A DNA stretch of 64,000 bases from Aromatoleum anaerobium (GTDB taxonomy: Bacteria > Pseudomonadota > Gammaproteobacteria > Burkholderiales > Rhodocyclaceae), in assembly GCF_012910705.2 (NCBI RefSeq), contig NZ_WTVG02000035.1, positions 62,001 through 126,000 of the forward strand, written 5' to 3'. Position numbers and translations under genes: made by a program. Positions 43,636-52,345 of this stretch are shown here, one piece after another; within the stretch, counting starts at the first letter, position 1; every line of letters starts with the position of its first letter. The notes under the pieces are model-generated. The model did no database searches and was not told where the DNA came from. It saw nothing but the letters and a program-made list of their open reading frames with translations.

Positions 43636-45834
43636 TCAGCTGCGCACGTCACCCTTGAGCCGCCCGATCCGCACGACTTCCTGCACCCGGCGCACGCCGC
43701 GCATGACTTTCGCCAGATGCATCCGGTCGCGGACCTGCAGCACGAGGTTGATCGCGGTGTAGATGCCCTGCTCGTTGTCCATGCTGACGTTCTGGATGTT
43801 GCAGTCCTCCTCCGAGATCGCGCTCGCGACCTTGGCGAGGACGCCGCGGGTGTTGCGCGTCAGCACGCGGATCGTGACATCGAACAGGCGGTCTTCACCC
43901 GCCTCCCACTCGACGTCGACCCAGCGTCCGCGGTCGCTGCGCAGCTTCGCCACCACCGCGCAATCGTGCAGGTGGACTTCCAGGCCCTGGCCCTTGCGGA
44001 TCATGCCGATGATCGGGTCGCCGGGGATCGGCTGGCAGCAGCGCGCGAGCTGCACCGCAATGCCCTCGCTGCCGCGGATCAGGATCGCGCCCGCGGGCTT
44101 GGGCTTGATGACGTCCGGCCGGCCCGATTCGAGGTCCTGCGCCTGCGCGACGCGCCGCGCGACGATGACCGGCAGGCGCCGGCCGAGCCCGATGTCGGTA
44201 AAGACTTCCTTTTTGCTGCGCATGCTGCGGTCGCGCAGGAAGCGCTCCCACGCGAACGTGCTGATCTGGCCCAGCGTCAGCCCGTGCGGGCGCAGCGCCT
44301 GGTTCAACAGCCGCTCGCCGAGGGCGACCGATTCTTCCTGCTGCGCGCCCTTGAGGAAGTGACGGATCTGCGCGCGCGCCTTGCCGGTACGCACGTACGC
44401 GAGCCAGGCTGGATTGGGATTGGCGTGCGCGGCGGTGATGATCTCGATCTGGTCGCCGTTGTGCAGTTCGGTGCGCAGCGGCATCAAGTCGCCGTTGACG
44501 CGGCAGGCGACGCAGCGGTTGCCGATGTCGGTATGCACCGCGTAGGCGAAATCGACCGGCGTCGAGCCTTTCGGCAACGACAAAATCTTGCCCTGCGGCG
44601 TGAAGACGTACACCTCGCCGGGGAACAGATCGATCTTGACGTGTTCGAGGAACTCGGTCGCACCGCCCGAGGCCGACTGCAGTTCGAGCAGCGACTGCAG
44701 CCACGAGTGCGTCTTCTGCTGCAGTTCGGTCAGCGTCTTCTCGTCTTCCTTGTACAGCCAGTGCGACGCGACACCGGTCTCGGCGATGTGATGCATCTCG
44801 GCGGTGCGCACCTGCACTTCGACCGGCGTGCCGAACGGCCCGATCAGCGTCGTGTGCAGCGACTGGTAGCCGTTCGCCTTCGGGATCGCCAGGTAGTCCT
44901 TGAACTTGCCCGGCACCGGCTTGTACAGCGAATGCAGCGCGCCGATCGCGAGGTAGCAGCTGGGCACGTCGCGCACGATGACGCGAAAGCCGTAGATGTC
45001 GAGCACCTGCGAAAACGACAGCCGCTTTTCGGCCATCTTGCGGTAAATCCCGAACAAATGCTTCTCGCGGCCCTGCACTTCGGCTGCGATGCCCCACTGC
45101 GGCAGGCGCTCCTCCATGCCCTGCAGCACCTTGCCGACGACCTCGCGGCGGTTGCCGCGCGCCGCCTTGATCGCGCGCGACAGCACGCGGTAGCGCAGCG
45201 GGTACTTGTGCTCGAACGCGAGTTCCTGCAGTTCGCGGTAAAGATTGTTCAGGCCGAGCCGGTTCGCGATCGGCGCGTAGATTTCGAGCGTCTCGCTGGC
45301 GATGCGGCGCCGCTTGGCGGAGCGCACGCACTGCAGCGTGCGCATGTTGTGCAGGCGGTCGGCGAGCTTGATGAGGATCACGCGCAGGTCGCTCGCCATC
45401 GCCAGCAGCATCTTGCGGAAGTTTTCCGCCTGCGCTTCCTCGTGCGAGCGGAACTCGATCTTGTCGAGCTTGGACAGGCCGTCGACGAGCTCGGCAGCGG
45501 TACGGCCGAAGCGGTCGGCGATCTCCTGCTTCGAGATGTGCGTATCCTCCATCACATCGTGAAGGAGGGCCGCGATCAGCGCCTGGGCGTCGAGGTGCCA
45601 GTCGGCGACGATGTCGGCGACGGCGACCGGATGCGAAATGTACGGGTCGCCGCTGATGCGCAGCTGACCCTCGTGGGCGCTCGCCGAGAAGTGGTAGGCA
45701 GCCTCGACCTTCTCGATATCCTCAGGCCGCAGATAGGTCCCGAGCTTCTTCCGGAGCGCGACGAAATCCGACGACACGGGGGGGCCGGACGGCGAACCGA
45801 AAGGGCCCGGAGCGGGAATCGCTGCAGCGTCCAT
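43636..45834 (-). CDS. spoT: Bifunctional (p)ppGpp synthetase/hydrolase SpoT
   Basis: Makes and degrades the stringent-response alarmone. The 732 residues include an HD hydrolase domain (YISHPVAVADIVADW, LLHDVMEDT), the synthetase domain (DIYGFRVIVRD, KANGYQSLHTTLIG, VQVRTAEMHHIAE), a TGS domain (VFTPQGKILSLPKGSTPVDF) and a C-terminal ACT domain (VLTRNTRGVLAKVASAI). Intact HD and synthetase residues suggest a bifunctional enzyme. It follows rpoZ by 25 bases in the conserved gmk-rpoZ-spoT order. Confidence 0.94.
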   Translation of the reverse strand: MDAAAIPAPGPFGSPSGPPVSSDFVALRKKLGTYLRPEDIEKVEAAYHFSASAHEGQLRISGDPYISHPVAVADIVADWHLDAQALIAALLHDVMEDTHISKQEIADRFGRTAAELVDGLSKLDKIEFRSHEEAQAENFRKMLLAMASDLRVILIKLADRLHNMRTLQCVRSAKRRRIASETLEIYAPIANRLGLNNLYRELQELAFEHKYPLRYRVLSRAIKAARGNRREVVGKVLQGMEERLPQWGIAAEVQGREKHLFGIYRKMAEKRLSFSQVLDIYGFRVIVRDVPSCYLAIGALHSLYKPVPGKFKDYLAIPKANGYQSLHTTLIGPFGTPVEVQVRTAEMHHIAETGVASHWLYKEDEKTLTELQQKTHSWLQSLLELQSASGGATEFLEHVKIDLFPGEVYVFTPQGKILSLPKGSTPVDFAYAVHTDIGNRCVACRVNGDLMPLRTELHNGDQIEIITAAHANPNPAWLAYVRTGKARAQIRHFLKGAQQEESVALGERLLNQALRPHGLTLGQISTFAWERFLRDRSMRSKKEVFTDIGLGRRLPVIVARRVAQAQDLESGRPDVIKPKPAGAILIRGSEGIAVQLARCCQPIPGDPIIGMIRKGQGLEVHLHDCAVVAKLRSDRGRWVDVEWEAGEDRLFDVTIRVLTRNTRGVLAKVASAISEEDCNIQNVSMDNEQGIYTAINLVLQVRDRMHLAKVMRGVRRVQEVVRIGRLKGDVRS

Positions 45835-45859
45835 CGGCTGTTCCCTCCCCCCGCAGGGG

Positions 45860-46075
45860 TCAGGCCTGCCCGCGATTGAGGACTTCCAGACCGACTTTTC
45901 CGGCCGCGATTTCGCGCAGCGCGATCACGGTCGGCTTGTCCTTGTCGCCCTTTTCAAGCTCGACCTGAGGCGTCGAGCCGATCGTGATCTGGCGCGCGCG
46001 GTAGGTCGCAGCGAGCGTGAGCTGGAAGCGGTTGGGGATCCTTTTCAGACAATCTTCGATCGTGATGCGAGCCAT
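45860..46075 (-). CDS. rpoZ: RNA polymerase omega subunit
   Basis: A 71-residue subunit that helps assemble RNA polymerase. The conserved [18 protein letters not shown] start and YRARQI then [14 protein letters not shown] are diagnostic. It sits between gmk (3 bases apart) and spoT, the order found in many Proteobacteria. Confidence 0.95.
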   Translation of the reverse strand: MARITIEDCLKRIPNRFQLTLAATYRARQITIGSTPQVELEKGDKDKPTVIALREIAAGKVGLEVLNRGQA

Positions 46076-46078
46076 GGT

Positions 46079-46693
46079 TCAGTCCTGTTCAAGAAAATCG
46101 AAATACTGCAGATGTCGCGCGTGCTGGTTTGCATAACGCAGGCGCGAAGCCCGCACGACCGCGACGAGGTCGTCGATCGCACACTGCAAGTCGTTGTTGA
46201 GTATAACGTAGTCGAATTCCCCGACATGACGCATCTCGCCGCGCGCCCCGAGCAGCCGCCGCATGATCACGTCGTCGCTGTCGGTGCCGCGCCCGCGCAG
46301 GCGGGCTTCCAGCTCTTCGAGCGACGGTGGCAGGATGAACACGCCGACGGCGTCGGGAAAGCTCTTGCGCACCTGCTGCGCGCCCTGCCAGTCGATTTCG
46401 AGCAGGATGTCGCGCCCGGTCGCGATCTGCTGCTTCAACCAGACCTTCGAAGTAGCGTAGTAGTTTCCATGCACTTCGGCCCATTCGAGGAACTCGCCGC
46501 GATCGCGCAGCGCGCGAAACGTCGCGACATCGACGAAGTGGTATTCGCATCCGTCGCGCTCGCCGGGGCGCGGATCGCGCGTCGTGTAGGACACCGACAT
46601 ATTCACCTGCGGATCGCGTTCGAGCAGACCGCTGACGAGAGTCGTTTTGCCTGCACCCGAGGGCGCAGTGATGATGATCAGGGTTCCGGGCAT
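46079..46693 (-). CDS. gmk: Guanylate kinase
   Basis: Phosphorylates GMP to GDP. The 204 residues have the P-loop APSGAGKTTL, GMP-binding SVSYTTRDPRPGERDG, HFVDVATF, and LEIDWQGAQQV. The start at ATG 46693 gives the usual N-terminus; an upstream in-frame ATG would add 11 atypical residues. It is the first gene of the gmk-rpoZ-spoT block. Confidence 0.95.
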   Translation of the reverse strand: MPGTLIIITAPSGAGKTTLVSGLLERDPQVNMSVSYTTRDPRPGERDGCEYHFVDVATFRALRDRGEFLEWAEVHGNYYATSKVWLKQQIATGRDILLEIDWQGAQQVRKSFPDAVGVFILPPSLEELEARLRGRGTDSDDVIMRRLLGARGEMRHVGEFDYVILNNDLQCAIDDLVAVVRASRLRYANQHARHLQYFDFLEQD

Positions 46694-46956
46694 GTCTTCG
46701 TTCGTGCCGACCCGCAGGCGGCGCACTCTCCGTCGTTTCTGGCAGGATTCGCTTACCGGGATGAAAGTATCCGCGGGACCGATTGTGCCAGCCCGTGCCG
46801 CCGATCACCAAGGGGCCCGCGTCGGAGCCGGCCGGCGCCGGGACAAAGGCGTCGATCGCTCGCGCGCAGCGGGATTCGACGGAGCGCGAGTCAGGCGTTA
46901 CCCTGTCCCACTTTGCTGCGCCGGAACCCTGACGATGAACTCTTTTTTCGCGTGTA

Positions 46957-48000
46957 ATGTCGCGCACCGACCCCCATAGCCTCCTAGGCCTGGCCCCGGG
47001 CGCCGGGGAACGCGAGATCAAGCACGCTTTTCGCCGCCTCGCCATGCGCTGGCATCCCGACCGCAATGCCGATCCGGCCGCGATCGAGCATTTCAAGCGC
47101 CTGCGCGCCGCCTACGAAGACCTTCTCGCCAGACATTCGCGCGGCCGGACGCCGGCAGCGGCGCGCCACGACGCGGAGGCCGGCGATGCCCCGCCCGACG
47201 AGCCTCCCGAAGCCACGCCGCGCGGAGCCGACCGTCGCGAGGATCTCGTGCTGAGCGTGGAGGAAGCGTTCGCCGGCGGCGAGAAAGCGTTCATGATCGC
47301 CGATGAAATTCCGTGCGACGCCTGTGGCGGCAGCGGCGAGGAAGTGCTGCGCCATACCCGGCTGTGCGCCACCTGCCACGGCTCGGGGCGTGTTCGCCAT
47401 GGCAGGAGTCTCGCCCGCTGCGACGATTGCGGGGGCCGTGGCTATCTGAGCAGGCAGGCCTGCGCGGTCTGTCACGGCAGCGGGCAGGCGCGCGCAGCGC
47501 GGACGCTCCGTGTCCGGATTCCGGCCGGCGTGCTCGACGGCGACGAACTGCGGGTCGCCGGGGCCGGCGAAGTCTGCGATCGCGCCGGCGGCCAGGCGGG
47601 AGACCTCGTCCTGCGGGTCGTCCTGGCGCCGCACGCGCTGTACCGGCTCGACGGTCGCGACCTGATACTGAGCCGCCCGGTCAGCGCGTTCAGGATGCTG
47701 CTCGGCGGAGAACTGCCGATTCCGCTGCCGGACGGCGTTCGCCACCTGAAGCTCGAACCCGGGCGGGCGACGACGCGCGAACTGAGGGTCAAGGGTGCCG
47801 GCTTTCCCGGGCGCGGCGGACAGCGCGCCGGCGCGCTGATCGTGCGGTTGGTCCCGGTGCTGCCCGAAGCGCCCGACGCGGAAATCCTCGCCCTGCTCGA
47901 TCTGGCCGAAAGTCACCTGCAGAACACCCTGTCCCGCCACTTGCCGGATGTGGCAAGCTGGGAAGCGCGCTGGCTCCCGGACGTCCCCGAAACGCGCTGA
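46957..48000 (+). CDS. DnaJ-like co-chaperone with zinc-finger domain
   Basis: A 347-residue J-domain protein. Residues 5-60 form the J domain with the HPD motif (MRWHPDRNADP). A charged, Pro-rich linker (about 62-95) follows instead of the usual Gly/Phe region. Four CxxCxGxG repeats make the zinc finger (CDACGGSG, CATCHGSG, CDDCGGRG, CAVCHGSG, about 120-180), then a C-terminal substrate domain follows. Without a G/F region it is unlikely to be the main DnaJ; a specialised co-chaperone is more likely. Confidence 0.85.
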   Translation: MSRTDPHSLLGLAPGAGEREIKHAFRRLAMRWHPDRNADPAAIEHFKRLRAAYEDLLARHSRGRTPAAARHDAEAGDAPPDEPPEATPRGADRREDLVLSVEEAFAGGEKAFMIADEIPCDACGGSGEEVLRHTRLCATCHGSGRVRHGRSLARCDDCGGRGYLSRQACAVCHGSGQARAARTLRVRIPAGVLDGDELRVAGAGEVCDRAGGQAGDLVLRVVLAPHALYRLDGRDLILSRPVSAFRMLLGGELPIPLPDGVRHLKLEPGRATTRELRVKGAGFPGRGGQRAGALIVRLVPVLPEAPDAEILALLDLAESHLQNTLSRHLPDVASWEARWLPDVPETR

Positions 48001-48043
48001 GCTCTCCGGCCGTCCGGTACGGTCCAATCGACAGAAAACCTCC

Positions 48044-48706
48044 ATGATTCTCGACATCGATTTCGTTTCCGACTTCGTCTGCCCGTGGTGCTTCATCGGC
48101 AACGAACGCCTGCGCCAGGCCATCGAGGAAGTCCGCCACGGCGTGGCCGACCTCGAAGAAATACGCGTGAACCGGCTGCCGTTCTTCCTCGACCCGGACA
48201 CGCCGGCGGCCGGGGTGCCTTATCGGCCGTTTCTCGACGCAAAGTTCGGCGGGCGGCGCAAGGCCGACGAAGTCCTGGCCCGGATCGTCGAAGCCGGCGC
48301 GCCCGATGGCGTGACTTTCGCTTTCGATCGCATCGCGACCCGTCCGGACACGCTGAACGCACATCGCCTGACTTACCGGGCGCAATCGCTCGGCCACACC
48401 CAGGAACATGTCAACGCGCTCGGCCACGCGTTGTTCGCTGCCCATTTCCAGGAGGGTCGCGACCTCGGCGACAACGCCACGCTCGCCGATATCGCCGCCG
48501 CGGCCGGAGACGAGCGCGAAACCGTCCTCGCCTATCTCGAAAGCGACGACGATGCGGCAGCGGTCAGGCGAATGGCGCGCCAGATCCAGCAGCAGGGCAT
48601 CACCGCCGTTCCGTTCTTCATCTTCAACCGCAAGCTCGCGGTGTCGGGCGCGCAATCGCCGGCGGCGTTGGGCGCCGCGATCCTGCAGTCGCTGCACGCG
48701 TCGTAA
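48044..48706 (+). CDS. DsbA-family thiol oxidoreductase, FrnE-like
   Basis: A 220-residue cytoplasmic thioredoxin-fold protein without a signal peptide. The active site is DFVCPWCFIGNERL (CPWC), and the cis-Pro region is GITAVPFFIFNRKLAVSGAQ, both typical of the FrnE/2-hydroxychromene isomerase branch of DsbA. It is 43 bases downstream of the DnaJ-like gene on the same strand. The natural substrate is unknown. Confidence 0.87.
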   Translation: MILDIDFVSDFVCPWCFIGNERLRQAIEEVRHGVADLEEIRVNRLPFFLDPDTPAAGVPYRPFLDAKFGGRRKADEVLARIVEAGAPDGVTFAFDRIATRPDTLNAHRLTYRAQSLGHTQEHVNALGHALFAAHFQEGRDLGDNATLADIAAAAGDERETVLAYLESDDDAAAVRRMARQIQQQGITAVPFFIFNRKLAVSGAQSPAALGAAILQSLHAS

Positions 48707-48890
48707 GGCCAACCGGGCGGGTCTTGGAGCGGGGACCGGCACAACCGGGCGCCGTCCCAGGGCGCCCGGCCATGAAAAACCGCTCGCGCGGGTCGCGACG
48801 CGCCCGACCAGGGCCGCGAAGATCCGGCGTCTCGAAGCGAAACGGACGCAGGGCGAACGCAAGCGGCAACGGACGCGTCGCACGTCGCTC

Positions 48891-48925
48891 GACGAATGAT
48901 GAATGACCAATGACGAATGACGAAT
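48891..48925 (+). repeat. Heptamer tandem repeat GACNAAT upstream of creA
   Basis: Five tandem 7-base units read GACGAAT, GATGAAT, GACCAAT, GACGAAT, GACGAAT, followed by GAC. TGA occurs in every unit, so all three frames are stopped. It lies 39 bases upstream of the creA start and has the same period as the array at 55782. Confidence 0.8.
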
Positions 48926-48964
48926 GACCCGAAAACCTCACTTTTCCCCACAGGACCGCAGCCC

Positions 48965-49471
48965 ATGAGATCTTCCCGTCCCCGCCCCGCCCTGCGCGCC
49001 CGCCGCCTCGCCGCCCTCCTTGCCCTGCTCGCGGCCGTGCCGCTGCCGCTACGGGCGGAATCGGTCGGCGAAGTATCGACGGTGTGGAAGCTGATCGGCC
49101 CGAACCACAAGGTCGTCGTCGAAGCGTACGACGACCCGCGTGTCGAGGGCGTGACGTGCTACGTGTCGCGCGCGAAGACCGGCGGATTGTCGGGGGCGGT
49201 CGGTCTTGCGGAAGACCTCGCGGAAGCGTCGATCGCGTGCCGCCAGGTCGGCCCGATCCGCACACGCGAACCGCTGCCGCAGCAGGAGGAAGTATTCTCC
49301 GAGCGCCTGTCGGTGCTGTTCAAGCGGCTGCAGGTCGTGCGCATGGTCGATGTGCGCCGCAACGTCCTGGTTTATCTCACCTACTCCGACAAGCTCATCG
49401 AAGGCAGCCCGAAGAACAGCGTCACCGCCGTGGCGGTCGACCGGGCAACGCCGATCCCGCTGCGTCGCTGA
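48965..49471 (+). CDS. creA: CreA-family exported protein
   Basis: A 168-residue periplasmic protein of the conserved CreA family, function unknown. It has a signal peptide ([17 protein letters not shown], cleavage near residue 31) and family segments [22 protein letters not shown] and [11 protein letters not shown], with two cysteines that may pair. The start is ATG 48965. Confidence 0.88.
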   Translation: MRSSRPRPALRARRLAALLALLAAVPLPLRAESVGEVSTVWKLIGPNHKVVVEAYDDPRVEGVTCYVSRAKTGGLSGAVGLAEDLAEASIACRQVGPIRTREPLPQQEEVFSERLSVLFKRLQVVRMVDVRRNVLVYLTYSDKLIEGSPKNSVTAVAVDRATPIPLRR

Positions 49472-49702
49472 CGCCGCCGCTCCCCTCGCCGCAAGGCGCC
49501 CCCCGAAAGTTCTGCCACTGAGCGGTTCTGAAATCCGGCCGCAGCAGCGATAATGCGCGGCCCGGCCGGGCGTTGTCGCTCATCGGCCGGAAAATGGCGG
49601 TCTGTGTACCGCTCTCTTCGACGGGTGTTGCGAACGCGCACGCTCAATTTAAGCCCCGGCGGCTTCCGCGCCGGGGCGGCTGACAGGAATCGGGACACGA
49701 CA

Positions 49703-50263
49703 ATGTCCGACATCAGTCGCGCCTTGCGCAGGCGCACGCTGGCGTCGCTCGCGAGCTTCGCGGCGCTTGCTGCTGCGCCGACGACGCTCGTCGCCGCAAC
49801 TCGCGGCACGGGCGCGCCCGGCCGCTTCGAAGCGGTGGCGGTGGATCCGCGCGATGCACGCCCCGCGGTGCTGCAGGCGGCGCTGGAACCGCTGCGAAAC
49901 CGGGCGGTACTCGTCAATTTCTGGGCGACCTGGTGCGAGCCGTGCCGCGCCGAAATGCCCGCGCTGGTGCGCCTCGACGCTGCCGAAGCGGGCCTCGCGC
50001 TGCTCACCGTCGCGGTCGCCGACCGCGAGGGCGACGTGCGCCGATTCTTCGCCGCGCGCGGCCTCGACCCGCTCGTCGTCGCCGACCCCGAACAGGTCAT
50101 CGCCCGCGCCTGGGACGTGCGCTTCCTCCCGACGACGTTTCTCCTCGACGCCTCCCACCGGCCCCGCCACCGCATACGCGGCGAACTCGACTGGAACGAC
50201 CCCGCCGTGCGCGAGCGCGTCATGACGCTCGTGGCGCCCCCGAACGACCCCACACCACACTGA
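49703..50263 (+). CDS. Exported TlpA-like thioredoxin
   Basis: Periplasmic thioredoxin-fold reductase of 186 residues. An N-terminal signal or anchor (SLASFAALAAAPTTLVAA) is followed by the redox motif VNFWATWCEPCRAEMPAL (CEPC, about residues 75-78). VRFLPTTFLLDAS carries the cis-Pro loop. It is 14 bases from a Tat-exported transglutaminase gene, so the two are probably one operon. The partner protein is unknown. Confidence 0.87.
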   Translation: MSDISRALRRRTLASLASFAALAAAPTTLVAATRGTGAPGRFEAVAVDPRDARPAVLQAALEPLRNRAVLVNFWATWCEPCRAEMPALVRLDAAEAGLALLTVAVADREGDVRRFFAARGLDPLVVADPEQVIARAWDVRFLPTTFLLDASHRPRHRIRGELDWNDPAVRERVMTLVAPPNDPTPH

Positions 50264-50277
50264 TCAGGACGATTGTC

Positions 50278-51390
50278 ATGGACCGCAGGAATTTCCTCAA
50301 AACCTCCGCCCTCGCCGCCAGCCTCGCGCTCCCGGCCTGGAGCCGCGCCGCCGACTCCGCGACAGCGCAGCCTTTCGCGCCCCACCCCGCCAACGGCTGG
50401 CGCGTTTTCGAATTGACGAGCCGCATCGAGCCCGCCGCGAGCGGCGACCCGACGCGCGTCTGGGTGCCGTTGCCGTCCATCGACGATCCCCAATGGATAC
50501 GCCCGATGGGCAACCTGTGGCGGGGCAATGCCGACACGATGCGCGTCGTCACCGAAGCGGACTACGGCGCCGCGATGCTGCAGGCCGAATGGGCGCCGGG
50601 CGCCGCGAGCCCGCTGCTCGAAGTCGTCAGCCGCTTCGCGACCTGCGACCGGGCCGTCGACTTCACCCGCCCGGGGCCCGCACGCGAGTTGCCGGCGGCC
50701 GAACGGGCGTTATACACCCGCCCCACCGCGCTGATTCCGACCGACGGCGTCGTGCGCGACACGGCAGAGTCGATCGTGCGCGGCGCAACCAGCGACGAGG
50801 AGCGCGCACGGGCAATTTACGAGTGGATCGTCGACAACACGTTCCGCAACCCAAAGACCCGCGGCTGCGGCCTCGGCGACATCCGCACGATGCTCGAAAG
50901 CCGCGATCTTTCCGGCAAGTGTGCGGATCTGAACGCCCTGTATGTCGGGCTCGCGCGCGCCGCGGGCCTGCCGGCACGCGACGTGTACGGCGTGCGCGTC
51001 GCCGACTCGCGTTTCGGCTACAAAAGCCTCGGCAAGAGCGGCGACGTCTCGAAAGCACAGCATTGTCGTGCCGAAGTCTGGCTCGAGCAGTTCGGCTGGG
51101 TGCCGGTCGATCCGGCGGACGTGCGCAAGGTCGTGCTCGAGGAACCGCCGGGCGGCCTCGCGCTCGACGACCCGAAAGTCGCAACCGCGCGCCGCGTGTT
51201 GTTCGGCGCGTGGGAGATGAACTGGCTCGGCTACAACGTCGCCCACGATGTGCGCCTGCCGGGCAGCAGCGGACCGCAGGCGCCGTACCTGATGTACCCG
51301 CAGGGCGAAAGCGGCGAAACGCGCTTCGACAGCCTCGACCCGGCGACTTTCCGCTATTCGCTGACGGCACGGGAAGTCGCTCTCGCCTGA
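50278..51390 (+). CDS. Tat-exported transglutaminase-like protein
   Basis: A 370-residue exported protein with a twin-arginine signal peptide (MDRRNFLKTSALAASLALPA). The transglutaminase-like core carries the catalytic triad: Cys in SGKCADLNALYV (about residue 210), His in KAQHCRAEVWLE (about 262), and Asp in VPVDPADV. The activity may be amidase or peptidase rather than crosslinking. The start is ATG 50278, and a TlpA-like gene precedes it. Confidence 0.86.
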   Translation: MDRRNFLKTSALAASLALPAWSRAADSATAQPFAPHPANGWRVFELTSRIEPAASGDPTRVWVPLPSIDDPQWIRPMGNLWRGNADTMRVVTEADYGAAMLQAEWAPGAASPLLEVVSRFATCDRAVDFTRPGPARELPAAERALYTRPTALIPTDGVVRDTAESIVRGATSDEERARAIYEWIVDNTFRNPKTRGCGLGDIRTMLESRDLSGKCADLNALYVGLARAAGLPARDVYGVRVADSRFGYKSLGKSGDVSKAQHCRAEVWLEQFGWVPVDPADVRKVVLEEPPGGLALDDPKVATARRVLFGAWEMNWLGYNVAHDVRLPGSSGPQAPYLMYPQGESGETRFDSLDPATFRYSLTAREVALA

Positions 51391-51454
51391 GGGCGCTCGC
51401 TGCAGCGCGCCGGCCCGCCCCAGTCCCGGCCCGCGCGCTGCTACCATTGCCGTC

Positions 51455-52333
51455 ATGAAACCGAATCCCGAATCCCGATGCGAGCAGCTCGATGTCCGCG
51501 GACTGCGCTACAACGTCCGGCACTGGGGCGCTGCGGACGCGCCACCGGTGTTCTTCCTGCATGGCTGGATGGACAACTCGGCGACGTTCCAGTTTGTCGT
51601 CGGCGCACTCGCGCAGGACTGGCACGTCATCGCGCCCGACTGGCGGGGTTACGGCGCGAGCGAGTGGCTGCGCAGGCCGTACTGGTTTCCCGATTACTAC
51701 GCCGATCTCGACGCCCTGCTCGCCCATTATTCGCCGCACCGCCCGGCGCGCCTCGTCGGCCACAGCATGGGCGGCAACATCGCCGGCGTGTATTCGGGGG
51801 CGCGGCCGCAACGCGTGTCGCAGGTGGCGATACTCGACGTTCTCGGCCTCAAGGACGGCAGCGCCGACGACGCGCCGAAGCGCCTCGACCAGTGGCTCGA
51901 CGCCGTGCTGGCCGACCCGCAGTTGCGGCGCTACGCGGATCACGACGCGCTGGCGCGGCGCCTGCAGCAGGCCAACCCGCGGCTGACGGAAGATCGTGCC
52001 GCGTTCCTCGCGCGCAACGTCAGCCGCGTACTGCCTGACGGACAGGTCGAAATGGCTTGCGACCCCTGGCACAAGACCGCCGCGCCTGCGCCGTACCGCC
52101 TCGACGACACGCTGGCCTGCTGGCGCGCGATCACGGCGCCGGTGCTGCTGCTGGTCTCGGAGGAGGGCTACGTCGTCGACCGGTTCCCCGCGGATTCGGA
52201 CGACTACCGGCAGCGGCTCGCGTGTTTCACCGACGTGCGGGTCACCACCGTGACCGACGCCGGGCACAATCTCCAGCACGACCAGCCGGAGCAGGTCGCT
52301 GCGGCGCTCGAGAACTTCCTGCTGCGGGACTGA
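51455..52333 (+). CDS. Alpha/beta-hydrolase family protein
   Basis: A 292-residue serine hydrolase. It has the oxyanion strand FFLHGWMDNSATF, nucleophile elbow VGHSMGGNIAG (Ser near residue 105), and late catalytic His in VTDAGHNLQHDQP. The substrate cannot be told from the sequence. The gene converges on the LplT-like gene, with the stops 13 bases apart. Confidence 0.88.
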   Translation: MKPNPESRCEQLDVRGLRYNVRHWGAADAPPVFFLHGWMDNSATFQFVVGALAQDWHVIAPDWRGYGASEWLRRPYWFPDYYADLDALLAHYSPHRPARLVGHSMGGNIAGVYSGARPQRVSQVAILDVLGLKDGSADDAPKRLDQWLDAVLADPQLRRYADHDALARRLQQANPRLTEDRAAFLARNVSRVLPDGQVEMACDPWHKTAAPAPYRLDDTLACWRAITAPVLLLVSEEGYVVDRFPADSDDYRQRLACFTDVRVTTVTDAGHNLQHDQPEQVAAALENFLLRD

Positions 52334-52345
52334 GCCGCAGGGCCG

